From the NCBI RefSeq assembly GCF_000471905.2, contig NW_006499763.1:506239-570238 (forward strand): DNA of 64,000 bases, given 5' to 3'. The DNA is from Amborella trichopoda (lineage: Eukaryota > Streptophyta > Magnoliopsida > Amborellales > Amborellaceae). This document shows positions 1 to 14,500 of the stretch, piece after piece. Position 1 is the first letter of the stretch. The number at the start of each line of letters is the position of its first letter. The position numbers and the translations under genes are program-made. The notes under the pieces are model-generated. The model did not search any database and was not told the DNA's origin. It was given only the letters and a program-made list of their open reading frames with translations.

Positions 1-265
1 TTTGGAGAATGACCATAAGTACTGCCTTGTATTCCTTCATGTAGTAATGTGATTAGAGGGTCGCCCTAACCTGGTTATTCATTAAACTTGTTCCTTTTTA
101 TCAAATCATATTTGGACCATTAGTTTCGTTTAGGACTCTTCCTTCTTTCTCTCTCCCCCCCCCCCCCCCTCTCTCATAGATTTTGATGTTCTAATTCATT
201 TTCATTACATTTATCCATCATGGAACCTTTTTCTTCCATGTTAAGATTTGTGCAACTTGTGGCAG

Positions 266-387
266 GTCGATAAATTACGCAAGCACGTCCATGCAAGTGG
301 GATTGCCAGTAGACTTGATTTAGTGATAACATCTCCCTTGCTAAGGTAAAGAGCTGTCAGGATGACAACTCAGTGCCTTCCCACATT

Positions 388-423
<36 letters not shown>

Positions 424-3400
424 GTATCTTTTCAATTAGTTAATAAATTTTTCTCTAGTTTATATCATTGAGGGAAATTGATCAAAATACCCATGAGAGG
501 TGCACTATTTAGAATTTTACACTATTGATACTATTCTAACTCATAATCATATGGGTATTTTGAAATTAAATCAAACAATATGGGTACAAGGTTAAATAGT
601 TCATTTTAGATGAGTATTTTGATAATTTTCCCTATCATTGATGAAAAGTTTATTAATCGCTAATTGACCGTAGTTAGTAGAGTTTTACTTTATGATAACA
701 AAAAAAGTCATGCTTGCTAAGGTATTAAAATTTCTAGGTTTATATATTCTTGTTATGAGGTATTGTTGATGTCGTGACACACATTTCTCTGAACTAGCCA
801 ATTTGTATGATATTAATGTTATTTGGCTCATAATCTGTTGTCTAGAGTGAGAAGAACGAAATGAACCATAAAAGGAATAATTAAGGAACTGCAATTTAAT
901 GTTTCTGATTTTCACATTTAATTTTTATTGGCTGGCAATTTGTGCAATATGAGGAATATAATCACTTGGAAAGTAAGAAGTATTAGGAGTATGAAAAAGA
1001 CAAACAGTTCAAAATGTCTTGTATAGTTGTTGTGATAAGGAAAGTGGGATAATTGAAGGCTAGAAGTTCCTATAGTTGTGCATATGTAAGTTATTGAGAT
1101 CCTCAAGTGTGTTAGTAATCTCGATTCCAACCTTTTAGGATCTTGAACATGTCCTTTTGGGATCTTGAAATCAACCCTTCAGGGATCTTACTCCCAACCT
1201 TAAAGAGTATGTATGGTTTAGGACTATTATAATCTTTAAAGTAGGGATCTCTTTATTTCGAACTAGCAGATGATGCAACTATATTGAAAGTGTAATTGCA
1301 TTACTTAACTACCTGTCTAGAAATAAATAAAATTATCATTTTGGTTGTTATTTGGTTTTTAAGGTGGGGATCGAGATCCTAGTAGTGGGGATTGAGATTT
1401 CTTAAAGATCCTTTTACCGAAGAGCCGGAGTGAGATTCCAGAGCAGGATCACCATTAGGTTGGGAGCGCCTGACAACTATAAATAATTCTCTTTGAGGCA
1501 TATATATGTTTTGTACCCTATATATGGTTTTAGAAATTAAATTATAGATATTTCCCTACATGGACTGGATTATCAGCCTCATCATTCGAGCCTTATTTTA
1601 ACTATTTAGGGTTGGACAAATCTTGTTCTGCCATTCCGTTCTATCAAGCGCCATACCCTTAGTCTGATCATCAATCATAACTTTTCTCATTGCTTCTATC
1701 GATGTCCTTTCAAGCCTTCCCCTTGGCCTTTTAGAGCATCCACTTGAACCAAATCTCCCCTCATAATAGGTGCTGCTCTAGGTGGACGCTGCACATCGCC
1801 AGACCACCTAGGTCTACTTTCCCTCATCTTATTGCCTATTGGAGCCATCCCTAAGTTCTCTTGAATGTTTTCATTTGAATTATATCCTTTCTCGTCTTGA
1901 CACTCATCCATCTTAACATCCTCATTGGAGTTACACTCATTCTATGGATGTGTTAGTTCTTAACCACTCAACATTCTGTCCCCTAAAGCATGGCTGGTGT
2001 TACATGCATTTTATGGAAACTTCCATTTAGTTTCATTGGTATGCAATGATCACATAAGACTCTAGAAGCATATCTTCACTTCATCCACCCAACTCTAATT
2101 ATATGCACGACATCTCCCTCAAACTCTCCATTGTCATGGATTATCAACCCAACATATCAAAAATAATTTCTTGTAGGTATTTATTGGCTATCAATATTAA
2201 CTAATTCCTTATTTCTACTCATGTTATTTCTAAACTTGCATTCCATATATTCTGTCTTAGTTTGATTAATTTCATCCTTCCAAAATTCTAACTTTGTGGC
2301 GAAGTCTCTAGTCTCATCAATCAAAGCTATGTCATCTGCAAACAATGTATACCATGGTACCCCATCCTATAGATGTCTGGTTAACTCATCCATAACTAAA
2401 ACAAAAAAATATCGGCTGAACCGCTAGCGCTTGATGTAAGCATTTTGTTACTGAAACCTCATTGTCTCTCCACTACCTGTCCTCACACTTGTTTGTGCCC
2501 CTTCATACATATCTCTCGCCATGTCAGTATATCTTCTAGCGACTCCTTTCTTTTCCAACACCCACTACATTAATTCTCTAGGTACCCGGCGTATGCTTTC
2601 TCTAAATTAATAAAGACCATGTGGAGGTATTTTCTTTTCTCCCTAAACTTCTCAATCAATTGCCTAAGTAGGAAAAAAACCTCAATTGTTGACCTCCCTA
2701 TTATAAAGACGAACTGATTTTCTGATACACTCGTTTCATGTCGTAGTTGTTGCTCAATTATTCTCTCCCACATCTTCATAGTGTGGCTCATAAATTTGAT
2801 CGCTTGATATCTCGTATATTTTTGTGTGTCTCGTTTTTTCCTCATAAATAGGTACCACAATACTTTTTCTCCATTTGTTTAGCTTTCTCCTTTAACATCT
2901 TCATCAATCAGAATATGCCAATCTCATCCATGTACTTTCAAAGATCCATTGGGATACCATCTAGTCCCAAAGGCTTTCCTATCTTCATCTTTCTCAAAAC
3001 TTCTTTTATGTCAAATAACCAATTTCCTAATCTTACAAATATATCTATGACCTCCATCCTCATTCATGTCAAAGGTACCTCTTGACTTTTTTTCTCCCAT
3101 CGCGGTCATCATTTAACAAATATTGAAAATAAATTTTAGGCTGAATTCATCATTTTATTATCATTCTATCTTTTTGCAAAGAACTTCTTCACCTCATATG
3201 TTCGGTACTCAAGCTGTCTTTCTTCCCAAATTTTCTGATATGCTCTAATGACGTGGGCCTTTTATGGACAAGAAGTATACCTTTCCTGAGTAATTGTCTT
3301 TACTAGAACCAATTCTTGATAAAGATAAATGAGATTTCACAATTTCTCTCTGGGTATGAGAAAGTTCCACAAACTAAAATCCTCTACATTTACCCTTATA

Positions 3401-5490
3401 TTGGCGAAGCTATTCATAGTGCCATTGGCCTCCTCTGGAGTTTGTTGACATGTTTTGCATTAAGGAGTCCACAAATTCGACACAAATCTAAAAAATATGC
3501 CATCTCTTCAAGCATGGTGATTCTCTCTTTCATATATTATGGGCTGGTGAAGGCTCTCACCAGGGTCCAAAGGCACACTAACAAAGCTTGGGTTCTGCCA
3601 AATTCTTCTATGTCCAAAAGGCCCTCAACATCACTAGTTTAGCTTATAAGTCAAAACATATTGAAGCACACTTGATGAAAGACTCTATCCTCATCTCATC
3701 AAATCTTGCCAGGCTGTGCTTTACTTTGGAGCTTCTAGCTTAGAAGTCAAAAGATGGCAAATAACACTTGATGAATCACCAGTGTAGTCCAAAGTCCTAC
3801 AAGTCAAGTCCATGTAAGGCCTTATGGAATTGCTTCATCTACACAGCTCATAGTGCTATATTATGATGTTAGACATCACCTTCTTTTCCATAGTCCCATT
3901 CACTTTTATGTATGTGCTTTGTATTTGAAGGTACACTTATTTTCTTTTAATCTATAGTTCTAAAATATTGTGATGATGGTTACCTTCCAAGGAAATCTAT
4001 TCGGGTTCCATGCATAACCATGCATGTATAGAGTTTTGTGTGAACGTTTAGAGAATTGCAGAGCACCCAATCTACCACCCCATACTCCTCCCCATCAACT
4101 GATTAGTCTCCCCTTCATCTTTATCTCCTAGTTCTGGTGCTCCAGCTACCTCTCTCTTATCAGTCAACCTTATGGTTCCTATTTTCTATCCCATTTGAAA
4201 GCACTAACCTAGAAACAAGTCTTATCAAGGATTTTTTTTTTTTTTTTGCATCAGTTACATCTTCAAAACGTGCAAGCATACCATATTTGACAAACGCATG
4301 AACTTCACCCTGGCTTTCAGGGTTGCTTGTATACACTTTGGCCCTTTGATGTTTTCTTTTCTATCTTCTTTCTTATAATGAATTTGCTACATTTCTTTCT
4401 CACAATTCACTCTTTATTTTTTTGAAAACAAAAATAAATAACCAAAACTGTTCCATGTTTGCAAAAGGGAGCATGTGGAGAAGGTGGAGTAGTGCACTCC
4501 AGAGAAAGAACAACAGGAAACTATTTGGGAAGATGGAGTAAGAGATCGAGAGACATTTGAGGTGACAGAGTGAGAGATTGAGAGACATAGTGTAACAAGA
4601 AAGATGTTTTTGGATCTGAAATCATTAATGACTATAGAAATCACATAAGAATGAAAAAGAAATTAAAAGATGTGAGAGAAATAGTGGAGGGGTTTGATAA
4701 AGAGAGCGAGAGAAATTTGTTGGGTAGGAAACTTTTAACCAAAATTTTCTCAAAATTAATAATATGGATGGGCAGGAAATTACATGGGAGAAGTGAGATG
4801 ACGGAGAATATGGCAAAAGTAGCAAGAGTACAAAAGTGAAGACATGATAGGGGATTAAGAACTTGATCATGTTGGAAGAACCGCTTCACTATAAAGCTTT
4901 ACTTGAGACGTGGACTTCTGATGTAGCATTCTTTCTTGAATACAGATAAAGAAAATTTTAAAAATTTTGTGGTGTATTTGTCAACAACCTCAAATAGCGA
5001 TGATAAGACGATGCAAGGAAAAGGACATAACAACCCTTGGCACAATAAAGATATGGCAAAATAGTCTACTAAAAAGTACAACTATGGATTGTCCTTTATA
5101 AAAATGCATAATTACATTGAACATTTACATTTCCCATAATATTAATGTGGACTTGTCAATCATGAGCTAAGCAGTGTCTGTTTCTTGTGTTCACCTTTCT
5201 GTAAATGCTTGCAATTTGGGAAAAGAAGTAACACCATCCACACTTATTTTCCTTGTGAAGTGGCAGTAATGAAAAATCAAAATATCCTTGGTTTTTCTTG
5301 GGAAATAGTAATATTCTTGCCATCTTTTTTTTTTTTATAGTCATCTAGATGGATAGATGTGTGTTAGTGTATGTTAGGTTAATCCTGGGTCACATAAAGG
5401 GTTACCATTTTTTGTTTCCTTAATGAGTAGGGCTAACATGAAGCCTTTTTTAATGAGTGGAGCATTCGCTTCATTTAAAACAAAATAAGA

Positions 5491-5528
<38 letters not shown>

Positions 5529-8500
5529 AGAGAGAGGAGCATTCTTATCNNNNNNNNNNNNNNNNNNNNNNNNNNNNNNNNNNNNNNNNNNNNNNNNNNN
5601 NNNNNNNNNNNNNNNNNNNNNNNNNNNNNNNNNNNNNNNNNNNNNNNNNNNNNNNNNNNNNNNNNNNNNNNNNNNNNNNNNNNNNNNNNNNNNNNNNNNN
5701 NNNNNNNNNNNNNNNNNNNNNNNNNNNNNNNNNNNNNNNNNNNNNNNNNNNNNNNNNNNNNNNNNNNNNNNNNNNNNNNNNNNNNNNNNNNNNNNNNNNN
5801 NNNNNNNNNNNNNNNNNNNNNNNNNNNNNNNNNNNNNNNNNNNNNNNNNNNNNNNNNNNNNNNNNNNNNNNNNNNNNNNNNNNNNNNNNNNNNNNNNNNN
5901 NNNNNNNNNNNNNNNNNNNNNNNNNNNNNNNNNNNNNNNNNNNNNNNNNNNNNNNNNNNNNNNNNNNNNNNNNNNNNNNNNNNNNNNNNNNNNNNNNNNN
6001 NNNNNNNNNNNNNNNNNNNNNNNNNNNNNNNNNNNNNNNNNNNNNNNNNNNNNNNNNNNNNNNNNNNNNNNNNNNNNNNNNNNNNNNNNNNNNNNNNNNN
6101 NNNNNNNNNNNNNNNGAGAGAGAGAGAGAGAAAGAGAGAGAGAGGAGCATTCTTATCATTGCTTTTTGGATTATGTAATAGATACTCTTGTTTATATTTA
6201 TTCTACTATGTTATTTTCGAATTCCATGTTGAGATGTGAAATAGCTAAGTGCCTGATGCATTTAGGTGGATCAACATGAAACCTTATTGCTTAGAGATGA
6301 GTATGAGTATTTCAATAACCAAAGTTTGCCGCATGTGTATTGATTCTTAAGAGAACATTCATTCAAAAAATTTCATTAGATTTGTTCACATGCGAGATGG
6401 CTCATCAGCACCTCGGATGCTAAACATCTAAAAATTTAGTTTATTTGTATCAAAATAATATTCTATTAATAAGAAGTGTACCATTAAACTTACATAGAAA
6501 TTTATGCTTGGCGAATATAATTTTCTCTTCTGATATTGTCACCTTTAGCATCATCTGAACTTCATCTCAACTATTTGGGATCGACTATATGAATCTTGTT
6601 CTATCATTCCACTCTATCAAGGGCCATACCATCAGTCTGATCATAAGTCATCATATATTTTCTCACTACTTTATCCATATCCTTTGGGACCTTTCCTTTT
6701 CCCTTTTAGAGCCTTCCACTTGAAGCGAATTATCCTTCTTTACCGGTGCTATTCTAGGTAAACGCTGCACATGACTAGACCACCTAAATCTACTTTCCCT
6801 TATTTTATCACCTTTTGGAACAACCTCTAAATTCCTTCAAATTTATTCATTTCGAATTTTATTCTTCCTTGTCTTGCCACTTATCCATCTTGACATCCGC
6901 ATCTCAGTTGCACTCATTTTATAGATATGTTGTTTCTTGACCGCCCAACATTTTGTCCTATAAAGCATGGTTGGTTTACAACCATCTTATAGAACTTCCC
7001 ATTTAGTTTTATTGATACGATCACATAAGACTCCAAAGGCACATATCGACTTTGTCCACCCAACTCTAATTTTGTGAGCAGCATCTTACTGAATTTCTCC
7101 TTTGTTATGGGTTATCTTCTCAAGATACCGAAAATAATAATTTTTAGGCACTTATTGGGCATCAATCTTAACTAATCCTTTCTACTCTTATTATGCATTC
7201 GATAAATTCTATCTTCATATGACTAATTTCAGAACCTTTAGATTTTAAAGCATCCCTCCAAAGTTCCAACTTTGCACTTATGCCGTCTCTAGTCTCAGCA
7301 GTCAAACCCTTGTAATTCGTAAATTACATACATCATGGAACCTTATCTTGTAGATGCCTTGTTACTCTCCATAACCAAAGCAAAGAGATATGTACTCAAC
7401 GCTGACCCCTGATTTAGGCCTACTGTCAATAAAAACTCTCTTTATCTCTCCACTAGTTGTCCTCATATTAGTTAACACTCCCTCATACATATTCGTAGCC
7501 ATGTTAATCTATTCTTCTGAGAGTCCTTTCTTTTGCAGTACGCACCAAATTATTTGATTATCTCTCTAGGATTCCATGTCGTATGCCTATCGCATGCCTT
7601 CTCTAAATCAATTAAGACCATGTGGAGGTCTTCTCTTCTCCTTAAACTTCTCAATCAATTACTTAAGTAGGAAAATACCGTCAATTGTTGACCTCCCTAA
7701 TATCAATACAAACTGATTTTCTAATACACTATTTTCTTGTCTTGGGCATTGATCAATCACTCTCTCCTACAATTTTATAGTGTAGCGTATAAGTTTGATC
7801 CCTCAATAGTTTGTACAACTCTTTATGTCTCCTTTGTTCTTGTAAACAGGTACCACAATACTTTTCCTCCATTCATATGGCATTTTCTTTGTTATTGAAA
7901 TCTTGTTAAAACAACTTGGCTAACCATAATATACCATTGTCTCCCATGCACTTCCAGACCTCTATTAGTATATCATCTGGTCTTAAAAGTCTGTTTTATC
8001 TTCATCTTTCAAAAAGTTTCTTTCATTTAGATATCCCAACCTCATTGACCTCATTTATGTTAATGGTTCCTCCTAATGCTGAGCTCCTAAAGTGGTCGTC
8101 ATTTAACAATTTCTGAAAATAGATTCACCACCTTCTTCGACCTCATCATCTTTTAGCAACACCATCTAATCCTCACTCTAAATGTATTTAATATGATCTA
8201 GATCCTTATATTTCCTCTCTCTAATTTTTGTTAGTTTGAAAACATATGTTTTACCGACCCTTGTCCCCAATTTATTGCATAGATCATCATATGCCTTAAG
8301 CTTAACCTTACTATTTTATTTTGTGTTCTTGCCATTTCAATATTCTTCTAAATTCTGCTTATTTCTATTTGCTTTTCAAGGGTTGGAACGTGATCATATT
8401 TGCTAATAAGCTTATGAACCTCATCATTCCACCACCAAGTTTCCTTATGTGAAAGTCTTTTCTCTATAAATTCTCCTAAAACTTCTTTTCACTCTCATAA

Positions 8501-11500
8501 TACAATCAAGCATCTCATTTTACATAATATTAACTTTCTCATCATAATTCCATTTTCCTTCTTTTATCAATTTATTTCCAAATAAGTTTATTTTCTCCCT
8601 TTTTAAGTTCTTCCACCAGGTTATTCGACACCCATTAATGGCACTCCTCCTATTCCATCTCTTAATGCAAACATCCATAACCATGAGCTTGTGTTACGGC
8701 GTCAACCTCTCTCCTAGGATAACTTTGCTATCTTTATATGATGATTGTTTTATCTTCTTGCCTACAAAAAAGACTGTCTGGCTTTCATATGGTTCACCCC
8801 TATAACTTTGCTATCTTTACATGATGACTGTTTTATCTTCTTGCCTACAAAAAAGACTGTTTGGCTTTCATATGGTTCACCCTTGTAAGTTATTAAATGT
8901 TCATCTCGCTTTTTAAAGTAGGTGTTTGCTATTTATTAGATCGTAAGCCATAGAAAAATAAAAAATAACATCACCTATTTCATTTCTTTCTTGAAATCAA
9001 TATCTTCCATGTACTCTTTCATATCCTCTGATGTAGTTTCCTACATGCTCATTTAAGTGCCTTCTTAAAAATGTCATCTCTTCATTTGGTATTCCTTGGA
9101 CTAGTCCATCCATGTCCTTCCACAAATGTCTTTTAATTCTATCCTCTAATCCTACTTGTGGCGCATAAGCACTAATTACATTAATTATCTCCTCTCTTAA
9201 TAAGAACCTATTAGATACTCTCTTAACATCTACTACTTTATCCTTTGAATCTTTGTTTACCATTATACTTGTGCCATTTCTATTATTATCCTTTCTTGTA
9301 TGCTAAAGTTCATATCCATCAATTTCCTTAACTTTTACCCTTTCCACTTAGTTTCTTGCAAACAAGTTATTTTAACTCTCCATCTCATTGCATCCACTAA
9401 CTACATACTCTTACCTGATAGAGTTCATACATTCTCTGTCACCAGACGAGTCCTATTCTCTTGGACTAGCTTCTTTACCCGTACTTGTCCAAAATAGTAC
9501 AAGAACCCTTTCCTACTTATCACCGCAATCGGGTGTCATTATGGCATGTTGCTTCTAGGAAACGCATTTCCTAGCTCACCCGTGCTCATTTTTCATTGCA
9601 CCCAGGTGTAGGTATTATGCGTCGCTTACAAGGAACGCCCCTAACATGGGCATATATAATTGGATCTGGATTTATGATAGGGATGTGGCAATAGTTTTCC
9701 ACTGGCTTTTAACCTAACACAACCCTCGTCCTTTTTCATCCAGGCTTGTGCTTAGGATTGGGATTGGCAATGGCGGAATTAATTTTCTCCTCTAATCTTG
9801 TATATATATATATATATATATATCTGATTCAACTTTTATTACTTATACTGCTTAAAGAGCCTCTTTGAATTCACTTTGTTGAAGTTTCAATTATATGCTG
9901 GATGAGCTAATAATGTTCAATATCGTTGTAGGACAATGCAGACAGCGGTGGGCGTCTTTGGTGGTGATCGCTTTGTCGATGGGGTAAATGGGCCTTTCTT
10001 AATGGTTTCAGGTGCAGGGAATACCAATTACCCTGCAATATCTAGTTTAAGTTGCCCACCCTTCATAGCTGTAGAGGATTGTCGTGAGCATTTGGTGCGT
10101 CCACTGTCTCAAAATTTTTCTTATGAAATTTTTTATATTATGGAGGTCTTATTGTTATGTGATATGTTGCTAAAAACTGTCTCTGTGGATATGCCCTTTG
10201 TTTTTAATTATGGTTTTTTATTGTTTCATCTAGTCTTTTTGTTATACCATACTGTTTTTGTTCTCTAACTACTGGCAATTATTTCCTGAAACTGACTCGA
10301 AGAGTGAAGCCAATAATTGGATGTTTTTGTTACCAATTCCAAAGACAAAATTGTGGAAGTTATTAGCAAATTGTTGACTTGACCGATTCCTAGGGGCCTC
10401 AATATAGCTGTGATTGCATTCCTCTCATGTGGAGTTAGGGGGAAGCTGCACTATCTATATCCTTATTTTATTTTGAATGTGTCAATGGAACGCAAACTTC
10501 TTGGAGAGGGGAAACTGGGATTATTTGTAGTTTTATATGAAGAAGTATTGAGATGTGGATTCAGAGATGTTTATATTGAGGGTATGGTTATTGGAGCAAG
10601 TCTGTTTGGTGGGAAAGAGTGTACATAATGTGATTAAATTTGTCTACAATGATAAATGGCATGGAAAACTTAAATTTATTTAAGAAGTTCTTTAGGTCTT
10701 GGGCCCTTGGTTTTTCTCTTTTTGTAGGTAAGCTTGGTTTCACTCCATTCTAAACTTCTAAGTCTAGACCTCCTTCGTATGAACTTGGTATCTCATCATT
10801 GGTCCACAGGACATGGAATAGAATAATACTTATCTATTTTCTCTTTATATATAATAGGATGATTTATTGAGTTTCTTGATCACTTTTCTATATTTACTAA
10901 TGACTATTATGAAGAGCTTATTAGGATCTTGTATTTTTTTTTCTGAAATCTATTTTTTTCAACAGCCAGATCAGGCGAAAATCTTACTAAGTTTGCAAGT
11001 TTACCTCAAATGATGAATCCTAAAGCTCAAAAGCGAAGAAAGAAAATGAAATCGGGAGCGGATTTCTGCCTCCCTTTTAAACTTCACAATGCACAGTACT
11101 CAGGTGAGTATTGTAGCAACTCCTGCCACTCATGCCAAGTTCTATACAACTCGGGAGAGTTGCTACATTAGTTGCAGTTTTATACAGGATATATTATGTG
11201 CCATGTTCCAGACGAGTCTGAATATCTCATCCTATTATGTGTCAACTCTGGCAAATTTTAGAAGACTATTTTGATCTGAGAGAGTTTCAATTCCTCCCAG
11301 ATATCCTATGTAACTTTCTCTGCCACCGTCAATTGTTAACTATATTGAGAGGCGTGTGAGACCGTGAGGAGCTTCGAATGGAATGGTTCATATCTGACAA
11401 AGAAGGTTCCTTCTTGTGAGTTGGAATCAAGTATGCAAGCCAAAAACCAAAGGTGGCCTGGGCACTAAGAGGTTGAGAGAGACAAACAAGGGCCTTGAAA

Positions 11501-14500
11501 GTGGTGGTGGAGGTTTAGTTACATGTGGAAGAATGTGGTGGGCATCATGGGGTAGATGAGTTTGGAAGACTTGTCAGATATGCTAGATATTGAAGCGCTG
11601 TATACGGGCCCTGGCAGGGAGTTAATCAAGTGAGAAATGTAGTTATTATGAATAGAAGAACTCAGATGAGGAAGGGGGACAAAGCAAAGTCTTGCAAACA
11701 TGCGTGGTTTCAAGGAGAAACTCTTAATGAAGCTTACCAGTCTCTGATTTGTTTGTCTTCAAGCCTGAGGCAACAGTTGTACTAATTGCTCATGGATATG
11801 GAAATCAGGCTGTTGGGATATACGGCCGAGGAGGCCAAGATGAAGAAAGCGAAGCCTCACATGCTCCTTAGGAAGCTCCAGTCTTTCTTCTATTGTGATC
11901 AGGAAGACAGGATCAATTGATTTGGATGCCTGAAGCCAAATGAAAGTTCTTGGCCTACTTGCTTCACAGAGTACCAACCAGGGATAACTATCAAGATGCT
12001 ACCGCCTGGAAGGTTTGAAACATCCCTGCCCCAGGTTTTCAGATGGCTGGCAACTAGGTAAGGTGCTGAATATCTGATTCTTCCAAACATATGCAATGTG
12101 CAAGACATACTCTGATTCGCACAGCATTTGTTCTTACATTGCAATACTGCTTCCCTAATCTGGGCTCATGTGTTAAATCTATTTGTCATCCATTGGGACA
12201 TACCCAAAAGTATTAAGATTTAGTTCTACACCGGTACACTCCACCTTTACCACAGTGGAGATTACTCTGCCTGCCATTCTGGATTGAAAGGAATGACAGT
12301 CTCCAACTCAGAACAACACTCAATCTGATGATTGATTAATAATATATGAGTGACTAATATGTCATGGGCAAGGGAGAGAACCAAGAGCGAACCAGTGGCG
12401 GTTCATTGTGGGTAGCTAGTGTCCTCGACCTTCAAGACATGCTACATGGATTCCTTTCAGTGATGAATGGGTTAAACTATATTTTAATGGGAATTCCAAT
12501 ATTATTAAGTATGGACAGGTGGCTGAACCAGTGAGGGCATAGGTCTAGTTGAACTGGTTGGATTGGACCAGTTCACCAGTCAGACTGGTCAAATAAATAA
12601 AAAATAGAAGAAAATGGAAAAAATAAGGAAAATTTGAAAAAGAAGAAAAAGAAAAAGAAAAAGAAAAATCCTAGTAAACTAAATAACAAAATTGTTAGGA
12701 ACAAAAACCCTGTATTAGGCCATAGATTTTTTATCCGTATATAATAAGAAAATGTTACAGTGCTTTTTGTGCAACTGGAATTTGATGTGATCGTCGCATA
12801 CCAATGAGGCTGAAGGGCAAGTTCTATAGGATAGGTATGAGACTAGCTTTGTTCTATGGGGCGCAATGTTGGGCAGACAAAAAACAATATACCCATAGAA
12901 TGAGTGTAGCAGAGATGAGGATGTTGAAATGTATAAGTGGCAAGACAAGAAGGGATAGAATTCAAAATGAATCTATTCAAGAGAATTTAGGCGTGGCACC
13001 AATAGGTGATAAAATGAGAGAGAGTAGACTTAGGTGGCCTGGCCATGTGTGGTGCCGACCAAGTACAACACTTGTTAGGAGGTGCGAGTTAGTTCAAGTG
13101 GAAGGACGAAAATGAGTAAGGGATAGGCCCAAAAGGATGTGGTTCGGAGTAATCCAAAAAGATATGGGGACTTATGACCTCACTGAGGATATTGCCTTTA
13201 ATAGAGCAGAATGGAAACCCAGTATTCATGTTGCCAACCCCAATTAATTGGGAAAAGGCTAAAATGATGATGACATAATAAGAAAAGTCTTTGAAATTTA
13301 AGGAACCCCTTATTAAAAACTGAGAGTACAAAAAGAAAAAAAAAAAAACTATAGAACAATTTACATGATTTGTTGTTTTTAAAAAGCCATTTAGTAATTA
13401 ACAACCAATAAATTAGACAATAAAATCATTTTTATGTCAATCCTACCACTAATGGCTACGGATTCTCCATTGGTCTGGTTTGGTTAGGTGCATAATTGAG
13501 TAGTATACCTTGGAGATTGGTGATACTTTTTCTAAATGTCGAGGATGTGAGTATTAAGAACAAGGTCATTGTGATTTGGCTTGTGCTCTTTGTTCTAGTG
13601 GTCTGACGGCTAGTTTGTATGAGAGGCCTTGAGGGCTTGGATTTTCATGTTCTCATACAAACTGGATAGAATCCGGATTGAATATATCCAAGGGAAGTTA
13701 AGGGTAGATCCAATAGGCAATAAGATGAAGGAAAGTAGAAGTAGGTGGTTTGGCTATAAGCAATGTTGACCTAGAACAACATCGGTTAGGAGGAGGGATT
13801 TGATTCAACTGGTAGGCTCTAAAAGGGCAAGGGGAGGCCCAAAAGGACATGACATAGTGACTTATCGTCTGACTGAGGCAGTGGCCCTTGACAGAGCGGA
13901 ATGAAAAACATTGATTCATGTGGCCAACCCTAACTAGTTGGAATAAAGCTCTGATGGTGATGATGATAAATCATGTAACTTGTGAGCCAATTTGCTGCTT
14001 GGGGACTAGTTACAGAACTCCATGCCTACTTAGTGTGGCTTCTTTATTTTTTTCCTGCAGTTTGTTCTTATTCATGTTCTCCTATCAATAAACCGCAACG
14101 ATAAGAAGAAAGCTTTTATATGGAAGTGTTTTGAAATATTCTGTGGTCATTTGTTGAGCCGCAACATTCTTTGATCTGCATGCTTGTACGCTTTCCTTAT
14201 TTCAAGAACTCTGTTTCGTCTTCATTTTTCGGGTTGTTATTCCGGTTCCAAAGCATAACCTTTAAGAGTTTACCTTTTCCAAAAAAAGTATAACCCTTAA
14301 AAAATATTAGTTATTGACTAATCACATTTGATTTCTACCATAACTATGGTCCGAGTTATGCATATAAACACACAGTAGCAGACATTGCTCATACATCTTT
14401 ATTCTTTTTATGCACATTTTCAGGCATCCATATTAATGCCTTACTTTCCCAATAGAAAATTTGCTTCGTGCATCTACATGATTACATGATAATTCTTGGA

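Noticed and set aside
5457-6239. Long frame running through the N gap
   Set aside because: It consists mostly of unknown bases flanked by GA-repeat-encoded RE residues; it has no biological meaning.
11519-12144. Overlapping minus-strand frames possibly from a transposon
   Set aside because: No recognisable domain and no repeat partner in the window; kept only as unclassified intron.
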